Positions 38,228 to 47,100 of a stretch of DNA of 48,251 nucleotides are shown one piece after another. Position 1 is the stretch's first letter; each line of letters opens with the position of its first letter. Source of the stretch: Candidatus Adlerbacteria bacterium (GTDB lineage: Bacteria > Patescibacteriota > Minisyncoccia > Phycocordibacterales > SBAW01); the NCBI GenBank assembly GCA_003135635.1, contig PLCJ01000003.1:117087-165337 (forward strand). The letters run 5' to 3'. The position numbers were made by a program, and so were the translations under genes. The notes under the pieces are model-generated. The model worked only from the letters and a program-made list of their open reading frames with translations, searched no databases and was not told the DNA's origin.

Positions 38228-38788
38228 ATGATACTGAGCCTTACCGGACCGTCGGGCGTTGGGAAGACAACTCTTTTGCATAATCTTTTGCGCACTCTTC
38301 CTAATGCACATCCTCTTGAAAGTATTACAACCAGAGCGCCGAGGTCCTCAGATGAGCCCGGTGAATATCGCTATGTAGAAAGGGGGCAGTTTGAAGCAAT
38401 GGAGTCTGAAGGAGTGTTTCTGTGGACTGCACACTCAGACACGAATCGTTACGGTACGCGGAAAGTGATTGTTGATAGTGCGCTTGGTAGTGGAATGTAT
38501 ATTCCTATTCTCGTTATGCAAGTGATTTCAATACTGTATTCCTATGCAGACAGGGTACATAAGAAAAATGAGCTGCGTCTTATATATATCCATATGAATG
38601 ATGAGGAGGAGTTGCGCAAGAGACTTCAGGAGCGTGGTGACTCCGCGCAGAGTATTGAGCGGCGTATTAAGGAATGCCGTTCTTGGCACACAGATGCGAA
38701 GGCTTCTGGCGTCCCCTTTCTTTTTCTTGAGGGCAGTTTGAGTCGTGAGAAACTTCTGGAGCAGAGTGTGGCGTATATGCAAAATTAA
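38228..38788 (+). CDS. gmk: Guanylate kinase-like P-loop kinase
   Basis: LTGPSGVGKTTLLHNLL, ESITTRAPRSSDEPGEYRYVERGQFEAM. Confidence 0.75.
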   Translation: MILSLTGPSGVGKTTLLHNLLRTLPNAHPLESITTRAPRSSDEPGEYRYVERGQFEAMESEGVFLWTAHSDTNRYGTRKVIVDSALGSGMYIPILVMQVISILYSYADRVHKKNELRLIYIHMNDEEELRKRLQERGDSAQSIERRIKECRSWHTDAKASGVPFLFLEGSLSREKLLEQSVAYMQN

Positions 38789-38793
38789 AACGC

Positions 38794-38970
38794 TCACTTT
38801 TGGGCTTGGACCTCAGCTGCAATGGCATTTGCCAGAGGATTCTCTCCGTATGCAACATGCCATACAAGAAATAGTGCACCCAGCGCACAAGAGCCGACAA
38901 ATAGGAGCGCAATAACAGAATTAACCCGCGACTGCCATATGCTTATATCAATTGCATCAGGAGATTGCAT
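38794..38970 (-). CDS. Small single-TM protein of unknown function
   Basis: MQSPDAIDISIWQSRVNSVIALLFVGSCALGALFLVWHVAYGENPLANAIAAEVQAQK; start at internal ATG 38970. Confidence 0.45.
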   Translation of the reverse strand: MQSPDAIDISIWQSRVNSVIALLFVGSCALGALFLVWHVAYGENPLANAIAAEVQAQK

Positions 38971-38980
38971 ACCTACTATA

Positions 38981-39967
38981 TTATATACGACGCTTTTTGA
39001 CTGCCCGGATGGCAGAGACAATGTGCGAGATCCCCATCCCATAGTGCTCAAGCAATTCCTTGGGGGTGCCTGACTGGCCAAACTGATCATGCACGCCGAT
39101 ATATTCTATCGGTAAAGGAGCCGCTCCTCCAAGAAGCTCTGCAATGGCGCTTCCAAGGCCCCCGGCGATCTGATGCTCTTCAACGGTTACGACTGCCCCT
39201 GCCATTTTTGCGTAGTTAATGATGGTACCCTGATCCAGCGGCTTTATCGTATGCACATTTATCACTACCACGGGAATTTCTCCTTCCAATTGTTTTGCGG
39301 CACACAGTGCATTGTACAGAAGCGGCCCCGTAGCGAAAATTGCAACCATGGGTGCGTTAGATTCCCAAAAAACTATCGCCTTACCAATCGTAAAGGGAGT
39401 CCCTGGGCTGGTCATGAGGGGCATTTTCTCCCGTCCAAAACGTAAGTACACGGGGCCAGGGGTCTGCGCAGAGGCAATCGTTGCTTTTCGTGCTTCCTCT
39501 GCATCGCACGGCGAGATGACTATCATGCGTGGCAGTATTCGCATGAGTGCTATATCTTCAAGCGCTTGATGGGTGGCGCCGTCTGGTCCTACTGAGACCC
39601 CCGCATGCATGCCGGCGATCTTGACTGGTACATTATTGATGGCAATAGTGGTTCGAATCTGCTCATTATTTCTGCCGGGGGAGAATGTTGCGTAGGAAGC
39701 GATAAAAGGAATTTTTCCATAGTTGGCAAGACCACTTGCGACCGTTGCTAAATTTTGTTCGGCAACCCCTGCCTCGATATATCGCTCGGGAAACTTCTCC
39801 TTAAACGGAAGTGTGCGTGTTGATTCAGCTAAATCTGCGCACACGACAACCACCCGAGGGTCATCATGACCGAGTTGAAGAAGCGCGTTGCCAAATCCGT
39901 CGCGTGTCGCAACTTCTTCGTGTAGATTAAAAAGATCCTCTCGCAGATGCGCACTGACTTCAAGCAT
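38981..39967 (-). CDS. Transketolase, C-terminal (Pyr + C) subunit
   Basis: DLAESTRTLPFKEKFPERYIEAGVAEQNLATVASGLAN; VTVEEHQIAGGLGSAIAELL. Confidence 0.92.
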   Translation of the reverse strand: MLEVSAHLREDLFNLHEEVATRDGFGNALLQLGHDDPRVVVVCADLAESTRTLPFKEKFPERYIEAGVAEQNLATVASGLANYGKIPFIASYATFSPGRNNEQIRTTIAINNVPVKIAGMHAGVSVGPDGATHQALEDIALMRILPRMIVISPCDAEEARKATIASAQTPGPVYLRFGREKMPLMTSPGTPFTIGKAIVFWESNAPMVAIFATGPLLYNALCAAKQLEGEIPVVVINVHTIKPLDQGTIINYAKMAGAVVTVEEHQIAGGLGSAIAELLGGAAPLPIEYIGVHDQFGQSGTPKELLEHYGMGISHIVSAIRAVKKRRI

Positions 39968-40048
39968 ATAGTCGATAGTACCACGTGAACTATTTTTATT
40001 GGCAGCTCGATGAGGGTAAGGTCTCTACGTTGTATAGGTATGGAAAAA

Positions 40049-40903
40049 TTATTCATGTTCGCTTGAAATGCGACCCTTGAGTGTCCGCAGCTCATGCAAA
40101 AAGCGCTGTGCTTGCTCTTTAGTAGGAGGTTTTCCATGCCAAGTGTAATCAAACTCAATTTCCTTGATACCTTTACCGGGAATCGTATGCGCAATAATCA
40201 CCGTTGGTTTTTCATAAATCGCTTTTGCTTCTTCAATACTATCGATAAAAGCGCGGATGTTATGACCATCCACCTCAAGTACATGCCAGTTAAATGCTTC
40301 ATATTTAGCTGCAATATTCTCAAGCGGCATGACGTCCTCGGTCATACCGTTTATTTGTATATTGTTGCGGTCAATAATCGCGATGAGGTTGGAGAGTTTG
40401 TTGTTGCCCGCAAACATCGCCGATTCCCAGGTATTGCCCGCATCTTGCTCGCCATCGCTCATCACGCAGTACACGCGAAATTTTTTATTATCGAGCCGTG
40501 CGCCGAGCGCATACCCTGCTGCCTGGCCAAGCCCACTGCCGAGTGGCCCCGAGGTCGCCTCAAGGCCGGGAAGCCGCATACGCTCTGGATGACCTTGCAA
40601 ACGGGAGCCAAACTTCCGCAGCGTGAGACATTCCTCAAGTGGAAAATATCCCGCGTGGGCCATCGCGGCGTAGCGCACCGGAACAATGTGGCCATTTGAA
40701 AGAAAAAGACGATCACGCTCAGCCCACTCGGGGTGCTCGGGATCATGACTCAGGACATGAAAATAAAATGCGGCGAAAATATCCGCCATGCCCATGGGCC
40801 CTGCCGTGTGCCCAGACCCAGCTGCCACAAGCATGGTAATGATGGTCTCGCGAATCGCTTCTGCCTTGAGTTCGATGCGGCGTATGTCGGCGCCCAGCAA
40901 CAT
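40049..40903 (-). CDS. Transketolase, N-terminal (TPP-binding) subunit
   Basis: AGSGHTAGPMGMADIFAAFYF; GPLGSGLGQAAGYALGARL; MSDGEQDAGNTWESAMFAGNNKLSNLIAIIDRNNIQ. Confidence 0.93.
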   Translation of the reverse strand: MLLGADIRRIELKAEAIRETIITMLVAAGSGHTAGPMGMADIFAAFYFHVLSHDPEHPEWAERDRLFLSNGHIVPVRYAAMAHAGYFPLEECLTLRKFGSRLQGHPERMRLPGLEATSGPLGSGLGQAAGYALGARLDNKKFRVYCVMSDGEQDAGNTWESAMFAGNNKLSNLIAIIDRNNIQINGMTEDVMPLENIAAKYEAFNWHVLEVDGHNIRAFIDSIEEAKAIYEKPTVIIAHTIPGKGIKEIEFDYTWHGKPPTKEQAQRFLHELRTLKGRISSEHE

Positions 40904-40946
40904 GTCTCCATGCTAGCACAAGACTACCAATTAGATTGTTGAACTA

Positions 40947-40969
40947 TATAACTTCCTAAGAGTTATACT
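40947..40969 (+). promoter_or_regulatory. Putative promoter/operator of the first pilin gene: 7-bp inverted repeat TATAACT-TCCTAAG-AGTTATA overlapping -10 TATACT
   Basis: -10 TATACT at 40964-40969, ATG at 40976. Confidence 0.4.
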
Positions 40970-40975
40970 GAAAGT

Positions 40976-41452
40976 ATGAAAAAGCGCGGCTTTACCCTTA
41001 TAGAACTTTTAGTAGTAATCGCTATCATTGGAATCTTGGCCTCAATTATACTGGTATCCTTAAATGGAGCTCGTGCCAAAGCTCGTGATGCTGCGCGACT
41101 GGAATCGCTACATCAAATGGCACTCCTCATTGATGAGGCAGACAGTGGAGTGGAGACCCCTCTTCAGGGATGCACCGGTGGATATGTTGATGCAAGCAGC
41201 TGTACCGGGCCTGCTCCAGTCAACTTTGCATCCTATAAAGATCCAAGCAATTCAGTCACCCCTTGTACAAGCGCCTCAACCGGCGTGTGCCAGTATTCAA
41301 TATCCAACAGATTGGTGGTAGGTGGAGCGGGAGCTACTACGGAGCACTATCAGATTTGTTCATGGCTTGAGGTTGGCACTCCCTCGCTACCCGCTGGATT
41401 AGTGCGCGTTACCACGGCCAGTAGTGAAGCGGTTCAACCGACTTGTCCTTAA
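40976..41452 (+). CDS. Type IV pilin-like / pseudopilin protein
   Basis: MKKRGFTLIELLVVIAIIGILASIILVSLNGARAKARDAAR prepilin N-terminus. Confidence 0.92.
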   Translation: MKKRGFTLIELLVVIAIIGILASIILVSLNGARAKARDAARLESLHQMALLIDEADSGVETPLQGCTGGYVDASSCTGPAPVNFASYKDPSNSVTPCTSASTGVCQYSISNRLVVGGAGATTEHYQICSWLEVGTPSLPAGLVRVTTASSEAVQPTCP

Positions 41453-41460
41453 AAAGGTTT

Positions 41461-42147
41461 CTATATTTTTTCTTTGAGCGCGCGCAAATGAACACGAGGA
41501 TCACCGTGTGCAAAAATCGCTGACCCTACCACCAGTCGTGTTGCTCCAGCGCCAAGAAGCTCTTTGATAATATCTTCCCTTACGCCGCCATCAATTTGTA
41601 TGGGAAGGGTGGGATACGTGGCTTTAAGTTCTCTAATAAGTGTAAGCGCGTGCTTATCAAACGGCTCACCCTGGCGTCCGATTTCTGCAATACCCATTAC
41701 TTGAACATAATCAAAAAGACCTTCAAAGGGAGTGAGCGCTCTGGGCGAAGCGGTAGAAGTAAGTGCCACTCCAACTACTATTGGATAGGCACTTTGCCGA
41801 CTGGCCTTAAGAGCGTTTAGTGCTATGGATGCATCGGGGCTCTCTGCATGAATAACGATTCGAGAAGCTCCTGCACTCACCCACTCCCCAGCATCGCGTG
41901 CACTTTTTACCACCATGAGATCTATTTCAAAATTAAATTCTTCCCGCAAGGGAAGTGCCTCGCTGCCCGAGCATATTGCGGAAAATTCTTCAGAGCCTTG
42001 GGGTGTGTAGGGCCAAGAATACTCGGGAGTAAATATTCCATCAACGACATCAAGCTGTACCGTGGGCGCGATACCCACGACCTGCTTAAGCTGCAGTGTT
42101 ATTTCGGTAAGCGATTTTTGCAAAATCGCTGGAATAAGATCAGCCAT
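41461..42147 (-). CDS. rpe: Ribulose-phosphate 3-epimerase
   Basis: MADLIPAILQKSLTEI...VQLDVVDGIFTP...IQIDGGVREDIIKELLGAGATRLVVGSAIF; start at 42147 preferred over 42279. Confidence 0.85.
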   Translation of the reverse strand: MADLIPAILQKSLTEITLQLKQVVGIAPTVQLDVVDGIFTPEYSWPYTPQGSEEFSAICSGSEALPLREEFNFEIDLMVVKSARDAGEWVSAGASRIVIHAESPDASIALNALKASRQSAYPIVVGVALTSTASPRALTPFEGLFDYVQVMGIAEIGRQGEPFDKHALTLIRELKATYPTLPIQIDGGVREDIIKELLGAGATRLVVGSAIFAHGDPRVHLRALKEKI

Positions 42148-42586
42148 GATCAAGCTTTGCGATGCGGCGAAGATGCCGCTCAGCGCCAGAAAAAGCTGTC
42201 TCAAGCCAGATGCGCGTGGCGGCCAGCGCCTCCTCAGGCGAAAGAAAACGCGCAGCCAGCGAGAGAATATTGCAGTCATTGTGCTCGCGGGAAAGCCGAA
42301 GAATATCGAGAGATCCTCCGTAATACACTGCTGCCCGCGCGCCGGGGACTCGGTTTGCCGCTACCGCTTCCCCTTCTCCCGAAGCACCAATCACGATACC
42401 TATACGATCTTTTTCTTGTGCTACTTTTTTTGCAAGCGGGATGATGTAGTCGGGATAATCATCCAGAGGGTCAAGCGTGTGGGGTCCCAGGTCCTCAATG
42501 TCATGGCCGTCTTGCTGCAGATGTTTTAGGAGAAACTCTTTCAGAGCAAATCCCGCATGATCAGAAGCAACGTAGATTTTTTTCAT
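42140..42586 (-). CDS. rpiB: Ribose-5-phosphate isomerase B
   Basis: MKKIYVASDHAGFALKEFLLKHL...GIVIGASGEGEAVAANRVPGARAAVYYGG...REHNDCNILSLAARFL; start at 42586. Confidence 0.93.
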   Translation of the reverse strand: MKKIYVASDHAGFALKEFLLKHLQQDGHDIEDLGPHTLDPLDDYPDYIIPLAKKVAQEKDRIGIVIGASGEGEAVAANRVPGARAAVYYGGSLDILRLSREHNDCNILSLAARFLSPEEALAATRIWLETAFSGAERHLRRIAKLDHG

Positions 42587-42594
42587 AGTACACT

Positions 42595-43116
42595 TCAGCA
42601 ACCACCACTCCACGGTCCGGTGCCCAGATAAATTGAAGGGGTTCCTCCACCTCCACTGGTCCAACCTCGGACAGTATCGATCAAATTAGAAGAGAAATCA
42701 CTAAAGTTTTCAGGGGTGCGCCATATAAGGATGCAGTAATTGCTGCCCGTGGCATCTGAAAGATATAAATACCCAGCATCTCCCGTAGCGCCACTTGGAT
42801 CTTTAGGAGGAGTAGGGAGATACGCTTGCAGTGCCGCCGTAAGGTTCGCTGCATTTGGATTTGTGATTGCAGTGCCGCTATATGCAGGAGAATCAAATGA
42901 TGCCCACGTAGCGACGATAGGATAGTGACCGTTATCATTGTTATACATTTCGACCGCTGATTGTATGGTGCTGAGGTCAGAGGTTCGCCGTACGTCCCGA
43001 GCTTTTATGCGCGCACTATTAAGTGATACCAATACAATGGAAGCCAAAATGCCGATGATGGCGATAACGACAAGCAGTTCGATAAGGGTGAAACCTTTTG
43101 ACAATTTATAGCTCAT
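42595..43116 (-). CDS. Type IV pilin-like / pseudopilin protein (second copy type)
   Basis: SKGFTLIELLVVIAIIGILASIVLVSLNSARIKARDVRR; Cys-containing C-terminus. Confidence 0.92.
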   Translation of the reverse strand: MSYKLSKGFTLIELLVVIAIIGILASIVLVSLNSARIKARDVRRTSDLSTIQSAVEMYNNDNGHYPIVATWASFDSPAYSGTAITNPNAANLTAALQAYLPTPPKDPSGATGDAGYLYLSDATGSNYCILIWRTPENFSDFSSNLIDTVRGWTSGGGGTPSIYLGTGPWSGGC

Positions 43117-43131
43117 ACAATCTTGGTGTCA

Positions 43132-44148
43132 CTACAAAACATACTTCCCCATCTCAATAATATGTCGCAGAAGTGTATGCGCATACCCCATTTCATTATC
43201 ATACCAGGCAAGGACTTTCACTAATGTGCCTCCCACAACCCGGGTGAGCGCGAGGTCGGCAATGCTCGCGTGTGGATTGCCGATGACATCGGAGGATACC
43301 CAAGGTTCGCGCGTGGTAGTAAAAATCCCTTGCCAACGTTTCTCCCCGGCAGCTTTTTCCAATATGTTATTTATCTCTTCGGCTGTGGTAGTGCGCTTGA
43401 TGACACAGGTAATGTCAGCAAGAGAACCCGCAATGACGGGTACGCGCACGGCAATACCATCAAATTTTCCCGCAAGAGCGGGGTATGCTTTTGTCACCGC
43501 GATCGCTGCACCCGTTGAAGAGGGGGCCATGTTGTGTGCTGCGGCTCTACCGCGGCGCAGGTCATCCCCCTTAACAGGCGAGTCAACAAGGGATTGGGTA
43601 GCGGTATAGGCATGCGTCGTATTGAGTATCGCCTTTTCTATTCCGAAAGCTTCATCAAGAATCGCAATGACGGGGCTTGCAGCGTTAGTGGTGCAGGAGG
43701 CGTTTGAGGTTATGGTGGAGGTCGCGAAATTCTCTTCGTTTACTCCGATCAGTACCGTGGCGGCACCCGGCATCTCGTCTTTGGCAGGGGCTGAGATGAC
43801 TACTCGCTTTGCGCCAGCGCTGAGATGCATGCTTGCTTTTTCAAAGCTATCAAAGGCGCCTGTTGATTCCAAGGCGACATCAATCTGGAGATTTCTCCAG
43901 GGTAATGTCTTTGGGTCTTTTTCTTGCGTAAAGGAAATTTTTTTGCCCTCAATGATAAGGGCTTCTGGTTGTGTGCTCACGGAAAAGGGTGCAGTACCAT
44001 ACACGCTGTCGTATTTAAGGAGATAGGCAAGAGTAGTGAGATCCCCGAGATCGTTAATGGCGACAATGTCTATGTCGCTCTCAGCAATCGCTGCGCGCAA
44101 GAAGCACCGTCCGATGCGTCCGAATCCATTTATCGCAACTCGTGTCAT
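43132..44148 (-). CDS. gap: Glyceraldehyde-3-phosphate dehydrogenase
   Basis: VAINGFGRIGRCFLRAA; SNASCTTNAASPV; WYDNEMGYAHTLL. Confidence 0.96.
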   Translation of the reverse strand: MTRVAINGFGRIGRCFLRAAIAESDIDIVAINDLGDLTTLAYLLKYDSVYGTAPFSVSTQPEALIIEGKKISFTQEKDPKTLPWRNLQIDVALESTGAFDSFEKASMHLSAGAKRVVISAPAKDEMPGAATVLIGVNEENFATSTITSNASCTTNAASPVIAILDEAFGIEKAILNTTHAYTATQSLVDSPVKGDDLRRGRAAAHNMAPSSTGAAIAVTKAYPALAGKFDGIAVRVPVIAGSLADITCVIKRTTTAEEINNILEKAAGEKRWQGIFTTTREPWVSSDVIGNPHASIADLALTRVVGGTLVKVLAWYDNEMGYAHTLLRHIIEMGKYVL

Positions 44149-44171
44149 ATGTGATTCATTATATAGCTCTT

Positions 44172-47100
44172 TTAATTTCCGCTTGGGGTGGTTGTTCCTG
44201 TGCCACTAATCGTTGTAGTTGCACTGCTCGTGTTATTTGCATTGGGATCAATGATGTTCACGGTGCGTGTTGCTGTAGCGATGTTTCCTGCTTGGTCGGT
44301 AGCGCTGTAGAGAATACTGTGGGTACCTGCTGCGGAGGTGTCTATATGTATTTGATCTGGAGTCGTCGTTGCTCCCCCATCCAGCGAAACACTGTAGCCG
44401 AGGTTTGGATCTGTGGAATCCACGACGGTGGCACCAAGATCGATGTAGCTTTCTCCAATGTTAAGTGTCGCAGGGTTATTCCCCTTTATGGTGATGGTGG
44501 GCGGGGTGGTGCCGGTTGAAGTTCCTGCGCTACTGCTGCTTGGAGTACTTTGCGTGTTGGATGCCATTGCAAGGAGTGTTTGGAGTTGCGTTTCAGTGAC
44601 ACACGTAGCACCGAGGCAGAGTTTTTGTGCATATACGGTGTCGGCGGTAATGGTTTGCGCAAAAACAGTATTGAATACTCCAACACTTGCATGTACCGCA
44701 AGACCGAGCTCTCGCACGCCATTTTGTGTAATACCGCTGAGCGCCCCAAGCGCTCCGGAGAGTGCACTTTGAAGGCTTGCACTTGCTGAGGCAAATGGAC
44801 CAGCGATAAGAGCTTGGGGAGTTGTTGTTGCGCTAGAGGAGGCAATTATTTGTGCAAGTGCAAGAGTATTGAGACCTGGCTGTGGATTTATAAATACATC
44901 GATGGTACTGCTGGTTGCAATCGTGGGATATGGTTGCAGCGCCACGCCTACTGACTGATCAAGCAGCTCCCCCTTCATACCAATGCCGGGCTGAGATGAG
45001 AGTGTAATACGATCACCTACATTGATGGGTCCGTTTTCCAGATTCACCTTAACCGGTACACGACCGGAAAGTGCAACGGGGCGCGTTGAAGTAGATACTG
45101 TGCCAAGCAGTACTCCTGGATTTGTTGATACTACTCCAAGAAATGTAGTAGTTGCTGCACTTGCTCTCATAATAAACTCTGGGTTATTTGGATCAAAGGT
45201 GACAATATCACCCGAAGCAAGAGAGAGATCGACCGTCGAGTACACTTCTGCAATGTCAACGCCAGCAGTGAAGTTAGATGAGTCACCTTCAACTAATCCT
45301 GCGGTACTGGCACATTGGCCAGTTTGTCCTCCACCAGGACCCTTAGCAGCACAGATAGAACCAACCACCGTAAGTGTTGCCAGAGGTGTTGAGGTGCCGA
45401 TGCCGACGTTGCCTCGCGCTGTGCCCCCGCTAGTGTCGCCTAAAATAACATTACCCGCTGTGCCGCCGCCATTGGGAGCACCACCAGTGATATAGATATT
45501 CCCTCCGTTGCCTGCGGCGCCATTCCCGCCTACCCCACCCAATAACTCAACAATACCCGCAGCTCCTGCAGACGTTAGTCCAAAACCACCACCACCAGCC
45601 GTCAAGGTAAGGTTGCCGCCTTGTCCGCCAAAAGAAGAGGTGCCTCCGCCTGATCCGCCTTGTCCACCAGTTAGAGCGAAAGTGCCGCCTGTTCCGCCAA
45701 AACCGTTGGTTGGTGTTCCAGTGATATTACCGCCCAATCCGGTTGTCAGAGTTATACCACCACCTTGGCCACCAATAGCATTAGATCCGCTAAAGGAAGT
45801 GTCACCGCCACCAGCGAGGCCGCTAATTAACTGTGTTGTTCCTGTGCTTCCAGTTGATATACTATTCGCCGCACGATTCGGAGGTGTTAGGTTGAGTGTT
45901 CCCAAGAGTGTTGTTTGTCCGGTTACGGCCAAGGTGCCTGTTGCGGTAATATTTGCTGCAGTTAAGTTTCCAGAGAAGAAGCTATTACCTTGCACAGAGA
46001 GTGTTGCGAAGGGAGTCGTGGTACCAATGCCGACGTTGCCTGCAAAATAGTTATTATCAGAAGATCCAGCTTGATAAATTCCAAAAGGATTTGTTATTCC
46101 TGATCCTGCCTGGGCATCTATATACACTCCATAGTCATTGGTGATCGCTCCCGGAACACCTCCACCTCGCACCCACAATCCTCGATAATTAGTGATAAGA
46201 TTCCCCGAACCCACCGCCGGAGTTTCGGCTTGAAATGTCGATGCATCCGTCGAAGATGCAAGTGTGCCGTCAACAGCAATATTTGCAGTAACTGCGCTCA
46301 TCTGCGTTGCGAGATATCCAACACTGGCATTTTCTGCAACATAGCGGTTAGTGATTGACCCACCACGCACAGTCAGAGTCAGATTGCCTGTTGCCGTTGG
46401 GCCCATTACGCTAAAGGAGTTCAATCCCTGTGAAGTCGCGCCCGCGCTTGCGCCTCCGTTATATACCGCAGTAAGGGCGCCAGCACGGATTGGATTTGTG
46501 GCAGCACTCGTCGTTCCAACAACGAATGTATCCCTATTATTCACTGCTGGCGAACTACCGCTTCCGACAATAGGAATGCCAATTGTTGAATATGAGAGTG
46601 GAGATCCTAGGTTCGTAATCCAGACATTTCCGTTTACTGAGAGCGTTTGGCTCGGAGTTGAAGAACCAATACCGACGTTGCCAGAGGTGTCTATGCGCAT
46701 GCGCTCTGTATTGTTAGTGCCAAAAACCATCGGAGAGTTGGTAAATGTTCCGACGCCAAAAATCGCGCCGTTTTGCGGTTGAGCAAGAATCAACGCTGCA
46801 TTGGTCATTGAGTTGCTAAGGAGAGTTTCGCTGTATGACGGACCGTGGACACGAAAATCAAGAGTCGCACCAGCTCCTGTACCACTCATGACACCAACAT
46901 TACTGATGATTCTCCCCGCATTGTTGCCATTTGAAAATTGCGTGCTGAACATAAGCGTTGTCGATGCAACAATATTTAACATACTTACCGGGTTTGTCGT
47001 CCCGATGCCGACATTGCCGTTATTAGCAACTATAAAGTTCGTAGCAGTAGATGATCCCACTACGAATTGTGGGGTACCAGCCGCAAGACCATTTGCGTTT

